DNA of 64,000 bases from contig NZ_AP023420.1 in NCBI RefSeq assembly GCF_018408705.1, forward strand, positions 1,054,001 to 1,118,000. The letters are read 5' to 3'. The DNA comes from Pusillibacter faecalis. GTDB taxonomy: Bacteria; Bacillota; Clostridia; Oscillospirales; Oscillospiraceae. A model generated the notes under the pieces. That model saw only the letters and a list, made by a program, of their open reading frames with translations, had not been told where the DNA came from and did not search any database. Of this stretch, positions 53,880 through 62,984 are shown piece by piece (the stretch's first letter is position 1; each line of letters opens with the position of its first letter). The position numbers were made by a program, and so were the translations under genes.

Positions 53880-54404
53880 TCACGCTCTGGATTCTCGCAG
53901 GAGGCCTGTATGTGCCAGTCCCCGAAACAGCCCAGCCGCAATCACGCCTGTCAAAGTCCCTGTTCCCAGAGAGACTCCCAGCAAAACCGGCAGATAATAG
54001 AGCGGAGCGGTGTTGCCCAGCGTCCATACTGCCGCTGCCACCTGGCCGCAGTTGTGTGCGGCGGCTCCCCCGATGGAAACACCATAGATGGAAAGTCTTC
54101 TTCCCCTGGACAGAAGCATCATCATTGCTAGTGCCGCAGCCCCCCCCAGCAGCGAAAACAGCAAGGCGTTTATGTTCCCTGCAAACATTGCTCCAAGAAA
54201 ACACCGTCCCAATAAAATCAACACAGCCTGCCCTGGCCCCAGTGCGTATAGGGCGAACAGCGTCACCACATTGGCAAGCCCCAGCTTAACACCTGGCAGT
54301 GGAATGACCAGGGACAGCGGGAAAAAGCTCTCCAAATAGGACAGCGCCAGCGCCAGTGCCACCAGCATGGCACAGACCGTCAATTCTCTTGTCGTCAGTC
54401 TCAT
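53880..54404 (-). CDS. Gx transporter family protein (EetB-like)
   Basis: The 174-residue membrane protein has about five helices, starting TTRELTVCAMLVALALALSYLESFFP. The segment PLPGVKLGLANVVTLFALY is the Gx/COG4769 signature, formerly called heptaprenyl diphosphate synthase component I. In Listeria the equivalent EetB belongs to the flavin-based extracellular electron transfer locus. It is last in a three-gene operon with a NusG_II protein and ApbE. Confidence 0.8.
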   Translation of the reverse strand: MRLTTRELTVCAMLVALALALSYLESFFPLSLVIPLPGVKLGLANVVTLFALYALGPGQAVLILLGRCFLGAMFAGNINALLFSLLGGAAALAMMMLLSRGRRLSIYGVSIGGAAAHNCGQVAAAVWTLGNTAPLYYLPVLLGVSLGTGTLTGVIAAGLFRGLAHTGLLRESRA

Positions 54405-54413
54405 GACTCTCTC

Positions 54414-54824
54414 CTATCCAATGATAAGATCCGGTCCGCCGTCGGGCTCCGAACCGCCCTCCAGCCGGATGATGATTCGCGCCGGCAGGCACACGATGCT
54501 CTGCCCAGCCCGGGTAATGATCCCGGTGTGTACGCAGTCCTGAGTCGGGCAGTCGGCATGCTCTACCCGCACTCCTGGCTGCCCGTCCGGCCGCAGGTTC
54601 ACTTCCAGGGTGTAGCCATGGCCGGAATAGCTGCGGATGCCTTCCTCACTCTCCAGGTTTATCCGTTCCACCTCTTCACCATCCACCGAGACAACCGCCG
54701 TCAGGTTCTCTCCCGTCCCCTGTCCGCCCCAGACGACGGCCGCGCAGGCCACAGCCAGCACCACTACAGCCAGGGCTGCCAGTCCGTCCCATCCTGTGGG
54801 GTGAAGCTTAGGTGGCTGTCTCAT
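54414..54824 (-). CDS. NusG domain II membrane protein (EetA-like)
   Basis: The 136-residue protein has one N-terminal membrane helix (LAALAVVVLAVACAAVVWGG) and an outside NusG_II domain (ENLTAVVSVDGEEVERINL, then VRVEHADCPTQDCVHTGIITRAGQSIVCLPARIIIRLEG). The CPTQDC pair is the family hallmark. It is encoded between ApbE and the Gx transporter, as in electron-transfer and Rnf-associated loci. ATG 54824 overlaps the apbE end by 17 bases. Confidence 0.8.
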   Translation of the reverse strand: MRQPPKLHPTGWDGLAALAVVVLAVACAAVVWGGQGTGENLTAVVSVDGEEVERINLESEEGIRSYSGHGYTLEVNLRPDGQPGVRVEHADCPTQDCVHTGIITRAGQSIVCLPARIIIRLEGGSEPDGGPDLIIG

Positions 54825-55890
54825 AGAGATATCCGCTCCCCTTCTCCGGTGTAAAGCTGTCCGCAATTCCAGACGTAACGACCACCCGTCCGTCTCCAGT
54901 CACCAGAATCAGATCAAATTCCTGCGTCCTGTCCCGCCAGAAGTCCAGTGCCTGTTCCTCACCCATAACAAACAATGCCGTGGAGAGCGCATCGCACATG
55001 GTCCCATTTCCAGGAAGCTTGGCTCCCCCTTCGCCGCTGCCCGCAGCGTCTGCCACTACCGTCACAGACATCAGATCGCTGTCCGCTGGATATCCAGTGT
55101 CCGGATCAAGGATATGGTGGTATGTGACTCCGTCCTCTTCAAAATACCGCTGGTAGCTGCCAGAGGTCACTGCAAAGGCATCCTGCAAACCCACCAGGCC
55201 CACGACCCGCTCCTGCTCTGGGTATTGGGGGTCCTGCACCCCTATCTGCCATGCCTTACCGTCTGGCCGTGTTCCCCAGGCCAGCACATTGCCGCCCAGA
55301 GACGCCCATCCCTGCTTCACGCCCTGATCTGCAAACAGCTTGGCCAGACAATCCGTTGCATAGCCCTTGGCAATGCCTCCCAGATCCACAGACTGCCCCG
55401 CGCCCAGCGTCACCCAGTATGCATTTTCATCGGCCTCAGCGCTCACGGTACTGCTGTCCACCAGTGGCAGCAGCTCCTGCAGCTCCGCCTGTTCGGGCAC
55501 ACGCTGCCTCTCAGAGCCAAAGCCCCACGCCTCCACTACAGGCGCCACGGTCATGTCAAATTCCCCGCCTGTAACCAGCGCATATTGCTTTGCAGCCACA
55601 ATCAAATCATACAAAGTCTCGCTCACCGCTACACGTTCTCCCGCCCGGGCGTTCAAATTGGTCACTTCGCTGTCCGGGGCGGTTCGGGAGAGTCGTCCCT
55701 CCAGCCGCTGCACCTCCTCCACGGCTGTCTGCACTGTTGCCTCGGCCTCTTGTCCATAAATGGTAAACTGCATCAGTGTGTCCATGGCGATGATCTGGCG
55801 GCTGGCCGGCGCAGCGCCAGCAACCGCGGGTGCACTGCAAGCCGTCAATAGAATCAGCCCTCCTAGCATCAGCACTCCAAAACCTCTCAT
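54808..55890 (-). CDS. apbE: FAD:protein FMN transferase (ApbE), lipoprotein
   Basis: The 360-residue protein has a lipoprotein signal: MRGFGVLMLGGLILLTACSAP, with the lipobox Cys at about residue 19. ApbE signatures are MDTLMQFTIYGQ, GGEFDMTVAPVVEAWGFG, VDLGGIAKGYATDCLA, HHILDPDTGYPADSDLMSVTVV and CDALSTALFVMG. It attaches FMN covalently to Thr/Ser of exported flavoproteins. GAGGTG precedes ATG 55890, and the frame beyond lacks a start. It is the first gene of the operon with NusG_II and Gx proteins. No FMN-acceptor protein is seen in the window. Confidence 0.9.
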   Translation of the reverse strand: MRGFGVLMLGGLILLTACSAPAVAGAAPASRQIIAMDTLMQFTIYGQEAEATVQTAVEEVQRLEGRLSRTAPDSEVTNLNARAGERVAVSETLYDLIVAAKQYALVTGGEFDMTVAPVVEAWGFGSERQRVPEQAELQELLPLVDSSTVSAEADENAYWVTLGAGQSVDLGGIAKGYATDCLAKLFADQGVKQGWASLGGNVLAWGTRPDGKAWQIGVQDPQYPEQERVVGLVGLQDAFAVTSGSYQRYFEEDGVTYHHILDPDTGYPADSDLMSVTVVADAAGSGEGGAKLPGNGTMCDALSTALFVMGEEQALDFWRDRTQEFDLILVTGDGRVVVTSGIADSFTPEKGSGYLYETAT

Positions 55891-56020
55891 ACCGCACCTC
55901 TTTGTACAAAGCCCCGAAACCATTCCACTGACGCAGGGAGGTTCTTCCCCACACACGTCGAAATTTTTACAGCGGATTTCATCCTGGGCTGGTTTTTGTC
56001 GTTCAATTCCGGAATAATAT

Positions 56021-56049
56021 AGTATAGCACAGTTCTCTCCGTATCTCAA
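56021..56049 (-). promoter_or_regulatory. Promoter of the apbE operon
   Basis: On the minus strand TTGAGA (56044-56049) and TATACT (56021-56026) are 17 bp apart, about 130 bases before the apbE start. Confidence 0.6.
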
Positions 56050-56099
56050 CCAAGAATCGCTTCCAGGAGAAAAACGTCAAAAACATCCGATACAGCCCC

Positions 56100-56128
56100 T
56101 TGCAATTACAAGTAAAATCTGTTATACT
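56100..56128 (+). promoter_or_regulatory. Promoter of the membrane protein at 56195
   Basis: TTGCAA (56100-56105) and TATACT (56123-56128) with a 17-bp spacer, about 60 bases before the start codon. Confidence 0.6.
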
Positions 56129-56194
56129 ATCTGAGCATGTCGGATGTGTGCCCGGCATGTTTGGGAGAAATACAACCCTTGGAGGTTTTGATAG

Positions 56195-56938
56195 ATGTCG
56201 AAGAATCCAAACAAACGGACAAAGCCCGCAAGGCGGGACGAGCCTATGAACGGCGCCATGAAGTTTTTTCTGGCTGGCTGTGTTGCGGAGCTGTATCTGC
56301 TTCTGATTCGCCGGTTTTATGTAAATGCAGATTCCGATCTTCAGCGAATCACATGGTATGACAGCTATCTCTGGGTTTTGGTGGGTGTCGGCGCGGCGGT
56401 TCTGGTCGCCGGCGTGGTATGTGCCTTTCTATGGCGGGGCAATCCGAAGTTTCGGATTGGCTGTCTGGTGATCGGCGCTGGTTTCTATATCAGTGCAGTA
56501 GCCGGACTGGTCCGCTGGAATATGTCATTTATGACGCTTTTGATGGTTGTCGTCCCTGTTGTGATGCTGTTGGGCATTTTGTGGAGCCTGTATGACCGGG
56601 AATGTGCACTGTCCCTTACCATTCTTGGCGTAACACTGATCGCCCTCTGGGTTTGCCGGCGGGCGCTTTCCAGTGTGGTTGTGGGACTATATGTGAAGAT
56701 TGCCGCCATTATCTATCTGGCGTTGCTGGTGATTTTGTTGGTTCAGGTGGCACGGAAAAAGCTGGACAAGCTCCTTCCAGCAAAGGCAGACCCCCTGCCG
56801 GTATATGTTGCCTGCGGTCTCTCCCTTGCCGCCATGGTCATTGTTCTATTCAGTTCCACGGCTGCCTATTATGTCATGTGGGCCCTTGCAATTATCGTGT
56901 TTGGCCTGGCGGTTTATTATACGGTCAAGCAGTTGTAA
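56195..56938 (+). CDS. Unknown polytopic membrane protein
   Basis: The 247-residue protein has a basic N-terminus (SKNPNKRTKPARRDEP) and about seven membrane helices grouped in pairs. There are no transporter or enzyme motifs. TTGGAGG precedes ATG 56195. It is monocistronic between its own promoter and a strong terminator. The family is not recognised, though relatives are common hypothetical proteins of Clostridia. Confidence 0.6.
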   Translation: MSKNPNKRTKPARRDEPMNGAMKFFLAGCVAELYLLLIRRFYVNADSDLQRITWYDSYLWVLVGVGAAVLVAGVVCAFLWRGNPKFRIGCLVIGAGFYISAVAGLVRWNMSFMTLLMVVVPVVMLLGILWSLYDRECALSLTILGVTLIALWVCRRALSSVVVGLYVKIAAIIYLALLVILLVQVARKKLDKLLPAKADPLPVYVACGLSLAAMVIVLFSSTAAYYVMWALAIIVFGLAVYYTVKQL

Positions 56939-56952
56939 GATGTCTTTTTACG

Positions 56953-56984
56953 CGCATCCGTTCCAATCGGAACGGATGCGTTTT
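56953..56984 (+). terminator. Terminator of the membrane protein gene
   Basis: CGCATCCGTTCC (56953-56964), loop AATC, GGAACGGATGCG (56969-56980), then TTTTC. Confidence 0.85.
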
Positions 56985-57051
56985 CATCTGGCTGCCGCAA
57001 TGTTCCGCCTTGGCTATCTGTGCCGCATCTGTCCATAGAGCAGGAGATGGG

Positions 57052-57080
57052 AAAGCCCAGGCGCTATGCGCCTGGGCTTT
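57052..57080 (-). terminator. Hairpin at the end of the PepD-like gene
   Basis: AAAGCCCAGGCGC (57052-57064), loop TAT, GCGCCTGGGCTTT (57068-57080). It overlaps the stop codon of the peptidase gene. Confidence 0.65.
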
Positions 57081-58504
57081 CAGGTCCTTATCAGAATCTG
57101 TTTCAGATATTCATAGGTGCGGCAGAAAGAATCCACATTCATACGCTCCTGTGGGGTATGTACATCCAGCACGGTGGGCATGACCACAATCATATCCGAA
57201 ATGCCCAGCCGCTCGCAGATGGTCCCTGCGTCCAGTGCGGAGTGCATATAAGTAAGCCTCAGCGCCTGCCCGGTATTCTCCCGGTATACCGCATCCCACA
57301 GGCGGATCAAGGGTGAATCCGTGGGGACATGATATCCTGCGTAATCCATCGTCATCCTGCCATCCACATGGAACTGCTCCCCGTAGGCCTGTGCTGTCTG
57401 CCAAAGCTCCTCTATGGAGACCGGGTAGTTGGAACGGCATACCAGGTCGCAGTCCAGCGTGCCGTTTTGAAACTGGAGGATCGACAGATTGAACGAGCCC
57501 TCCACCTGCTCATACTTTCCCGCTGTCCGCTTCTGGGCGCCCACAGGCAGCAGGTAGAGAAAATCCAGCAGCCTCCGGCTGTCCGCCTCTGTGGTCCAGG
57601 CCGTCTCTCCTGCATCTGCGCGTTCCAGGACCATCTCCATTCCCGGGTCGGTCTCCGCGTACTCCGCGTGAATTTGGCGCATCAAGCCGGATAGTACCTC
57701 CCGCAGAACCTCCAGGTCCGGTGTGGCGGCAAATACCACCGCGCACTCCCGGGGAATCACATGAATGAGCCCACCGCCCCGTATCTCCGAAAGCCGGATT
57801 CCGCAGGCTCTTGAGAGCTGCCGCAGCAGGCGGGCCGCTACCTTGATGGCATTGGCCCGCTCCGCGCCAATCATCAGCGCCCCATGTCCGGAGGTCAAGC
57901 CGGAAACCGTCAGCCGGTATGTGTTCTCTGCCGGTGCGGCGTCCTGGCAGAACTTCGCCTGGAATTTGCAGCCCCGCACAGCGGAGGCGGAGTAGATGGT
58001 GGTCCCCTCCTGAATGCCGTCCAGACCAATCATTCGTCTGCTTCGCAGCGCGGACATGTCCAGCCCCTTGGCGCCGCCCATTCCATCTTCCTCCTGCACC
58101 GTGAACACACACTCCAGCGGCGGATGCGAGAGCGCCGGCTCATCCAGCAGCCCCAGAATATTGGCAACTCCAGCCCCGTCGTCAGCCCCCAGAGTTGTTC
58201 CATTGGCCATCATCCAGCCGTCCTTCTCCCGGATTTCAATAGGGTCCCTCAGAAAATCATGCCGACTCCACGGCTCCTTGGCACACACCATGTCTGTGTG
58301 TGCCTGCAGCATCAGCGGCGCCTCCTGTTCCCGTCCCGCGCTTCCGGGCTTTTTGAATACGACGTTATGCAGCTGATCGCGTGTGTGCCAGAGGCCATGA
58401 GTCCGTGCAAACGCCTCCAGATAGTCCGCAATCTTTTCCTCGTGGAAGGATTTTCTGGGAATTGCACTGATCTCCCGGAAATAGTGGAGATTCCGAAGTT
58501 CCAT
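57080..58504 (-). CDS. pepD: Aminoacyl-histidine dipeptidase (PepD-like, M20)
   Basis: The 474-residue protein has catalytic and metal motifs MLQAHTDMVCAK, TTLGADDGAGVANILGLL, FTVQEEDGMGGAKGLD, MIGLDG and the late MHSALDAGTICERLGISDMIVV. The lid/dimer domain spans about 190-380. Length and motifs match the PepD/PepV-type Xaa-His dipeptidase family, which cleaves dipeptides in the cytosol. GGGAGG precedes ATG 58504. It is followed directly upstream by ilvD with a 13-base gap, so co-transcription with ilvD is likely. Confidence 0.85.
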   Translation of the reverse strand: MELRNLHYFREISAIPRKSFHEEKIADYLEAFARTHGLWHTRDQLHNVVFKKPGSAGREQEAPLMLQAHTDMVCAKEPWSRHDFLRDPIEIREKDGWMMANGTTLGADDGAGVANILGLLDEPALSHPPLECVFTVQEEDGMGGAKGLDMSALRSRRMIGLDGIQEGTTIYSASAVRGCKFQAKFCQDAAPAENTYRLTVSGLTSGHGALMIGAERANAIKVAARLLRQLSRACGIRLSEIRGGGLIHVIPRECAVVFAATPDLEVLREVLSGLMRQIHAEYAETDPGMEMVLERADAGETAWTTEADSRRLLDFLYLLPVGAQKRTAGKYEQVEGSFNLSILQFQNGTLDCDLVCRSNYPVSIEELWQTAQAYGEQFHVDGRMTMDYAGYHVPTDSPLIRLWDAVYRENTGQALRLTYMHSALDAGTICERLGISDMIVVMPTVLDVHTPQERMNVDSFCRTYEYLKQILIRT

Positions 58505-58517
58505 TGTGTGCCTCCCG

Positions 58518-60185
58518 TCAGAGTGTATCCCGCAGGATCGCACCCTCATCGGCGGAGGAGACCAGCTTTTGATACCGTGCCAGCCAGCCGCCCCGCACCC
58601 AGGACTCTGGCATCACCTGGGAGTTCCGGCGCCGGGCAAACTCCTCCTCTGTCACCCGGGCCTCAATCGTGTAGTGATCCATATCGATGTCAATCACGTC
58701 GCCGTCCTCTAACAGGCCGATTTCCCCGCCAGCCGCAGCCTCTGGAGACACATGGCCGATGGAGGCCCCCCGGGAGGCGCCGGAGAAGCGGCCGTCTGTC
58801 AGCAGCGCCACCTCTCGATCCAGCTTCATGCCCGCCAGCGCGGAGGTGGGGACCAGCATCTCCCGCATGCCGGGGCCGCCCTTGGGACCCTCATACCGGA
58901 TGACCACAATATCCCCCGCATGGATGCTCCCGCCGTAGATGGCCTCAACCGCCTCGTCTTCGCTGTTGAACACCCGCGCCGTGCAGGAGTGGACCCGCAT
59001 CTCCGGCGCCACGGCGCTGCGCTTGACCACACACCCGTTTTTCGCAATATTGCCGAACAAGAACGCCAGACCACCGGTGGCGGAATAGGGATTGGACAGG
59101 GGCCGGATGATCTCCGGGTCCCGGTTTTCGGCGTGGGCGACATTCTCGCCCAAGGTCTTGCCAGTCACTGTGAGAACGTTGTCATCCAGGAACCCCGCGT
59201 CCGCCAGTTCCTTCATCACGGCGCTGACGCCGCCGGCCGCCTCCAGCTCCTCCATGTAGTGCTCGCCGGCTGGCGCCAAGTGGCACAGGTTCGGCGTCCG
59301 TTCGCTGATCTCGTTAAACAGCTTCAAATCCAGCCTGAGCCCCGCCTCATGGGCAATGGCGGGCAGGTGCAGGGCACTGTTGGTGGAGCACCCCAGGGCC
59401 ATGTCCACGGTGATGGCGTTTCGCAGCGCCGCCATGGTGACAATATCGCGGGGCCGAATATCCCGCTTCACCAGTTCCATGATCTGTCCCCCGGTGTGCT
59501 TAGCCAGCAGCAGCCGGTTGGAGTATGGTGCGGGAACGGTTCCGTTTCCCGGCAGCGCCAGCCCCAGCGCTTCGCATAGGCAGTTCATGGAGTTGGCGGT
59601 GAACATCCCGGAGCAGGAACCGCAGGTCGGGCAGCTGGCCAGCTCCCGGCGGCGCAGCTCCGCCTCATCGATCAGACCTGCCTTGTATGCCCCCACCGCC
59701 TCAAACATCTGGGAAAGACTGGTCTTTTTCCCGTCCACGCATCCCGCCAGCATCGGGCCGCCAGAGCAGACAATCGCCGGCAGGTTCAGCCGCAGCGCCG
59801 CCATCAGCATGCCGGGCACGATCTTGTCACAGTTTGGAATCAGCACCAAGCCGTCAAAGCAGTGGGCTGCCGCCAGGGTCTCCACCGAATCCGCAATCAG
59901 CTCCCGAGACGCCAAGGAGTAGTGCATCCCCTTGTGCCCCATAATAATCCCATCACACACACCAATCGCAGGAACCACCACCGGCGTTCCGCCGGCGGCG
60001 TAGATACCGGCCTTTACCGCTTCCGCCAGCTTGCTCAGGTGCATGTGGCCCGGAATGATATCACTTTGGGCGCAGACCACGCCAATCAGCGGCTTGCTCA
60101 GCTCCTCATCTGTAAAGCCTGCGGCGTAAAATAAGGACCGGTGGGGCGCTCGGTCTACACCTTGCGTAACTTTATCACTGTTCAT
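58518..60185 (-). CDS. ilvD: Dihydroxy-acid dehydratase
   Basis: The 555-residue protein is of typical IlvD length. Fe-S ligands sit in [13 protein letters not shown] and [18 protein letters not shown]. Other landmarks are [51 protein letters not shown] and [23 protein letters not shown]. It makes 2-keto acids for valine, leucine and isoleucine from dihydroxy acids. ATG 60185 has GAGGAGACGGAG upstream. No other branched-chain genes are in the window. It is probably controlled by the adjacent divergent GntR regulators. Confidence 0.93.
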   Translation of the reverse strand: MNSDKVTQGVDRAPHRSLFYAAGFTDEELSKPLIGVVCAQSDIIPGHMHLSKLAEAVKAGIYAAGGTPVVVPAIGVCDGIIMGHKGMHYSLASRELIADSVETLAAAHCFDGLVLIPNCDKIVPGMLMAALRLNLPAIVCSGGPMLAGCVDGKKTSLSQMFEAVGAYKAGLIDEAELRRRELASCPTCGSCSGMFTANSMNCLCEALGLALPGNGTVPAPYSNRLLLAKHTGGQIMELVKRDIRPRDIVTMAALRNAITVDMALGCSTNSALHLPAIAHEAGLRLDLKLFNEISERTPNLCHLAPAGEHYMEELEAAGGVSAVMKELADAGFLDDNVLTVTGKTLGENVAHAENRDPEIIRPLSNPYSATGGLAFLFGNIAKNGCVVKRSAVAPEMRVHSCTARVFNSEDEAVEAIYGGSIHAGDIVVIRYEGPKGGPGMREMLVPTSALAGMKLDREVALLTDGRFSGASRGASIGHVSPEAAAGGEIGLLEDGDVIDIDMDHYTIEARVTEEEFARRRNSQVMPESWVRGGWLARYQKLVSSADEGAILRDTL

Positions 60186-60209
60186 GTCTCCGTCTCCTCT
60201 CAAAATATA

Positions 60210-60236
60210 TCAGACAGGTTTTAATCTTGTCAGACA
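60210..60236. promoter_or_regulatory. Paired TCAGACA sites downstream of the ilvD promoter
   Basis: The heptamer TCAGACA occurs at 60210-60216 and 60230-60236, exactly 20 bp (two helical turns) apart, between the ilvD -10 element and the gene. This is a good position for a repressor, for example one of the two GntR proteins encoded divergently. Confidence 0.4.
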
Positions 60237-60238
60237 TC

Positions 60239-60267
60239 ATTATGCCATTCTCCTGTCAAAATGTCAA
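60239..60267 (-). promoter_or_regulatory. Promoter of ilvD
   Basis: On the minus strand TTGACA (60262-60267), a 17-bp spacer and CATAAT (60239-60244), about 55 bases before the ilvD start. The -35 is a perfect consensus. Confidence 0.7.
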
Positions 60268-60340
60268 TGCCTCCTTCATTCCCTTCTATCAAATCACGCC
60301 GACCTTCCGCGGCCTGTCCCGGAGGCGGCGGTCAGCCCTC

Positions 60341-60369
60341 TTGCTTTTCGCCGGCGGCTCCCGTATAAT
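60341..60369 (+). promoter_or_regulatory. Promoter of the first GntR regulator
   Basis: TTGCTT (60341-60346), 17-bp spacer, TATAAT (60364-60369), 29 bases before the start codon. Confidence 0.65.
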
Positions 60370-60397
60370 GAGGGAATCTACATCAAAAGAGGAGCGG

Positions 60398-61111
60398 ATG
60401 CCTTTGAAAAAGCGTAGCCTTGCCCAACAGTCTGCGGACACCTTGTATGAGATGATTACGGATGACGCCCTCTGGCAGGCCGGCGACCAGCTGCCCAATG
60501 AAAATGAGTTGGCGGTCCAGCTCGGTATCAGCCGCGCTACTTTGCGGGAGGCGATCCATCTCCTGGCCGCTCAGGGTATTCTGGTGGTTCACCGGGGCAA
60601 GGGGACTTTTGTGGCGGCGGAGGCTCAGCGCAGCGGCCGGTGCGACTTGGGCAGCCTGTCAGCGGTGCGCTCCCGCCTGCGGGATTTGTTTGAGGCCCGC
60701 CTCCTATTTGAGCCAGATCTGGCCGCCATGGCCTGCCGGCGGGCATCCGACGAAGAGATTGCGCACATTCTGTCTCTGGGTGCCGCAGTGGAGGATGCCA
60801 TTCGCACTGGACGAGACCGGACTGAATATGACCAAGCTTTTCATCAGGCCATTGTCTCCGCCTCTCATAACGACTTTCTCATCCGTCTGGTGCCCATCAT
60901 CAACCGTGCGGTGATGGAAGCCATTCAGCTGCGCAGCATGGAGACGGTACTGGAGGAAATCACCTTGCAGGATCATGCCCTTTTAATGGAATTTATGAAG
61001 GCCCGGGATGCGGCCGGAGCCAAGCAGGCCATGGCCATTCACCTGCATCGGGCGATCAATCATCTGCACCTGCAGGCGGAGATGGAGCTGCCACCCTTCT
61101 CCGCCTGCTAA
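60398..61111 (+). CDS. FadR-type GntR transcriptional regulator 1
   Basis: The 237-residue protein has an N-terminal winged helix (residues about 8-75: SADTLYEMITDDALWQAGDQLPNENELAVQLGISRATLREAIHLLAAQGILVVHRGKGTFVA) and a C-terminal FCD domain with the metal/ligand pattern (EARLLFEPDLAAMACRRAS, DQAFHQAIVSASHND, HLHRAINHL). AGAGGAG precedes ATG 60398. It is divergent from ilvD and followed by a close paralogue. The ligand is probably a small organic or keto acid. Confidence 0.85.
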   Translation: MPLKKRSLAQQSADTLYEMITDDALWQAGDQLPNENELAVQLGISRATLREAIHLLAAQGILVVHRGKGTFVAAEAQRSGRCDLGSLSAVRSRLRDLFEARLLFEPDLAAMACRRASDEEIAHILSLGAAVEDAIRTGRDRTEYDQAFHQAIVSASHNDFLIRLVPIINRAVMEAIQLRSMETVLEEITLQDHALLMEFMKARDAAGAKQAMAIHLHRAINHLHLQAEMELPPFSAC

Positions 61112-61197
61112 GTCCTCTCAGATTGCGTACCCTCTCTGCCTGTTTTTATGCAGGTGTCTCGCAATCCCTGTTTGATCCAGCAAAGGAGATAATCTAT

Positions 61198-61896
61198 GTG
61201 AAAAAACGAAATCTCTCTCAGCAAACGGCGGATACGCTGTACGAAATGGTCGCTGACGGCGTATTGGCCCCGGGCGAGCAGCTGCCCAATGAAAATGAGT
61301 TGGCAACAAAGCTGCACATCAGCCGCACAACGCTGCGGGAGGCGATTCATATTTTGGCTGCCCAGGGCATTTTGGTCATTCACCGGGGACGGGGCACTTT
61401 TGTGTCCTCCCAAATTCATGCGGGGGACCACTGTGACTTTGAACAGCTGACCCCGGCAGGTTCCCGCCTCCAGGACCTGTTGGAGGCCCGCCTGCTGTTT
61501 GAGCCGGGCATGGCGGCGATGGCCTGCCGGCGGGCATCTGACCAGGAAATTGATCACATTTTGTCCCTGGGCGCTGCGGTGGAGCAGGCCGCTCTTTCTG
61601 GCCAGAGCCGATTGGAGGCAGACCGGGCCTTCCATCAGGCCATTATTGCCGCTTCCCGCAATGTGTTTTTATCCCGTCTGCTTCCCGCCATCAACTGTGC
61701 AGCCACAGAATCCGCCCGGATGCAGCGGGCCGAGGATATGCTGACAGAGTATACCCTTCAGGATCACGCCCTGTTGATGAAATTTCTCAAGGTGCGGGAT
61801 GCTGATGGAGCAAGACAAGCCATGGACCTGCACCTGCGTCGGACTATGCTGTGTCTCAATCTGCATGAGGAGGGCGATCCCTGGGATCACTCCTGA
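61198..61896 (+). CDS. FadR-type GntR transcriptional regulator 2
   Basis: The 232-residue paralogue of the gene before it is nearly collinear (QTADTLYEMVADGVLAPGEQLPNENELATKLHISRTTLREAIHILAAQGILVIHRGRGTFV; EARLLFEPGMAAMACRRAS; DRAFHQAIIAASRN). GTG 61198 has AAAGGAGAT eight bases upstream. The ATG at 61196 would stop at once. Gene duplication is obvious, and divergence in the recognition helix (SRAT versus SRTT) is slight, so both may bind similar operators. Confidence 0.85.
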   Translation: MKKRNLSQQTADTLYEMVADGVLAPGEQLPNENELATKLHISRTTLREAIHILAAQGILVIHRGRGTFVSSQIHAGDHCDFEQLTPAGSRLQDLLEARLLFEPGMAAMACRRASDQEIDHILSLGAAVEQAALSGQSRLEADRAFHQAIIAASRNVFLSRLLPAINCAATESARMQRAEDMLTEYTLQDHALLMKFLKVRDADGARQAMDLHLRRTMLCLNLHEEGDPWDHS

Positions 61897-61901
61897 CCAA
61901 C

Positions 61902-61932
61902 AAAAAAGAGCGGCTTTTGCCGCTCTTTTTCT
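61902..61932 (+). terminator. Bidirectional terminator between GntR 2 and the DUF4179 gene
   Basis: AAAAAGAGCGGC (61903-61914), loop TTTT, GCCGCTCTTTTT (61919-61930). The same stem recurs at 63592-63620. Confidence 0.85.
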
Positions 61933-62984
61933 TATTCTGCGGGAATGGGGAACTCCACGCCGCCCACACTGACGCTTGCCAACTCCTCCAGGGGAAGAAT
62001 CTCATCAAACACCTCGCCCTTGGAGCACACCGTCTTCCCATCCTCCGGGCCGATGCTGCCGCCGGCATTGGAGAGGTCGATTACCGTGCCGTCGGTCTTG
62101 GTCAGCAGAATCTCTACATTTTCCAGATACTGTTCCATCTGGCGGGCGTCCTCCGGGTCCTGCCGTCCGCTCCCACTCTCACTCCAGACCACTTCCCTGT
62201 CCACCGCGTAGTCCACCTTATAGGCCACGGGAGAAATCGTGACAGCGTCAATGGTAAAGGTCATGCCGCCCTGGGAGAAGGTCTCTCCGCTGCCCAAGGT
62301 GATGGAGCTGTCCTCATAGGCCATCTCAAACTTCAGCTTCCACTTTCCCTCCACGATGGGGACTGCCTCGCCGGTCTCCTCGTCCCACTGATAAAGATTC
62401 TCAAACACCGCCGTGGCGGTACAGTCGTTGAGAGGAACGTCCGAGCTGCGGGTCTCCACCATCTGGATGGAGCTGGCGGCGGGGTCCTCCACCACGAAGT
62501 AGCTGCCGCCATGAGTGCCGCCCAGAATGCTCAGGTCTGTGCCATTTCCGTGAACCAGCAGCATGGCGTCCTCCGCCCCCTCCGGCAACAGGGCGGTGCC
62601 GTCGTCCCGGCTGATGGTATAGATGACAACGGCGTTGTACCGGTCGCCCATCACGGCGTCGGCGGTGATGGTCACACCATTGTCCGTGTCGCTGGCGCCC
62701 ACGGGATAGCCGATTTTGTCGATGATCTCCGTCTGGGCGGCGCTGCCGCCGAAGATGGGCGAGAACACGTCGATGGCGGACTTCAAAACGCCGGTTGCCC
62801 CGGCGCTCACCGCCAGCACCACGGTCAGGCATGCAGCGATCAGCGCAGTCCGGCCGATGGGCCGCCGCTTCCGGCGAGGCGCGGCCTGTGCCGCCTCCGC
62901 CGCCCGGGCCGCGATCTCCACCTTTTGCTGCGGGGTGAAGTGCAGGTCCTGCATGGCGCTGGTATATTCAAACTGTCTGTTCAT
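61932..62984 (-). CDS. DUF4179 membrane protein, likely anti-sigma factor
   Basis: The protein has 350 residues. A short cytoplasmic N-terminus (residues 1-45, with FTPQQKVEIAARAAEAAQ) is followed by one membrane helix (about 46-65: ALIAACLTVVLAVSAGATG) and a large extracytoplasmic beta-rich domain (DUF4179, then a DUF5643-like C-terminus). This layout, with a sigma factor gene overlapping its start, identifies a probable membrane anti-sigma factor that senses a cell-envelope signal. Confidence 0.75.
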   Translation of the reverse strand: MNRQFEYTSAMQDLHFTPQQKVEIAARAAEAAQAAPRRKRRPIGRTALIAACLTVVLAVSAGATGVLKSAIDVFSPIFGGSAAQTEIIDKIGYPVGASDTDNGVTITADAVMGDRYNAVVIYTISRDDGTALLPEGAEDAMLLVHGNGTDLSILGGTHGGSYFVVEDPAASSIQMVETRSSDVPLNDCTATAVFENLYQWDEETGEAVPIVEGKWKLKFEMAYEDSSITLGSGETFSQGGMTFTIDAVTISPVAYKVDYAVDREVVWSESGSGRQDPEDARQMEQYLENVEILLTKTDGTVIDLSNAGGSIGPEDGKTVCSKGEVFDEILPLEELASVSVGGVEFPIPAE

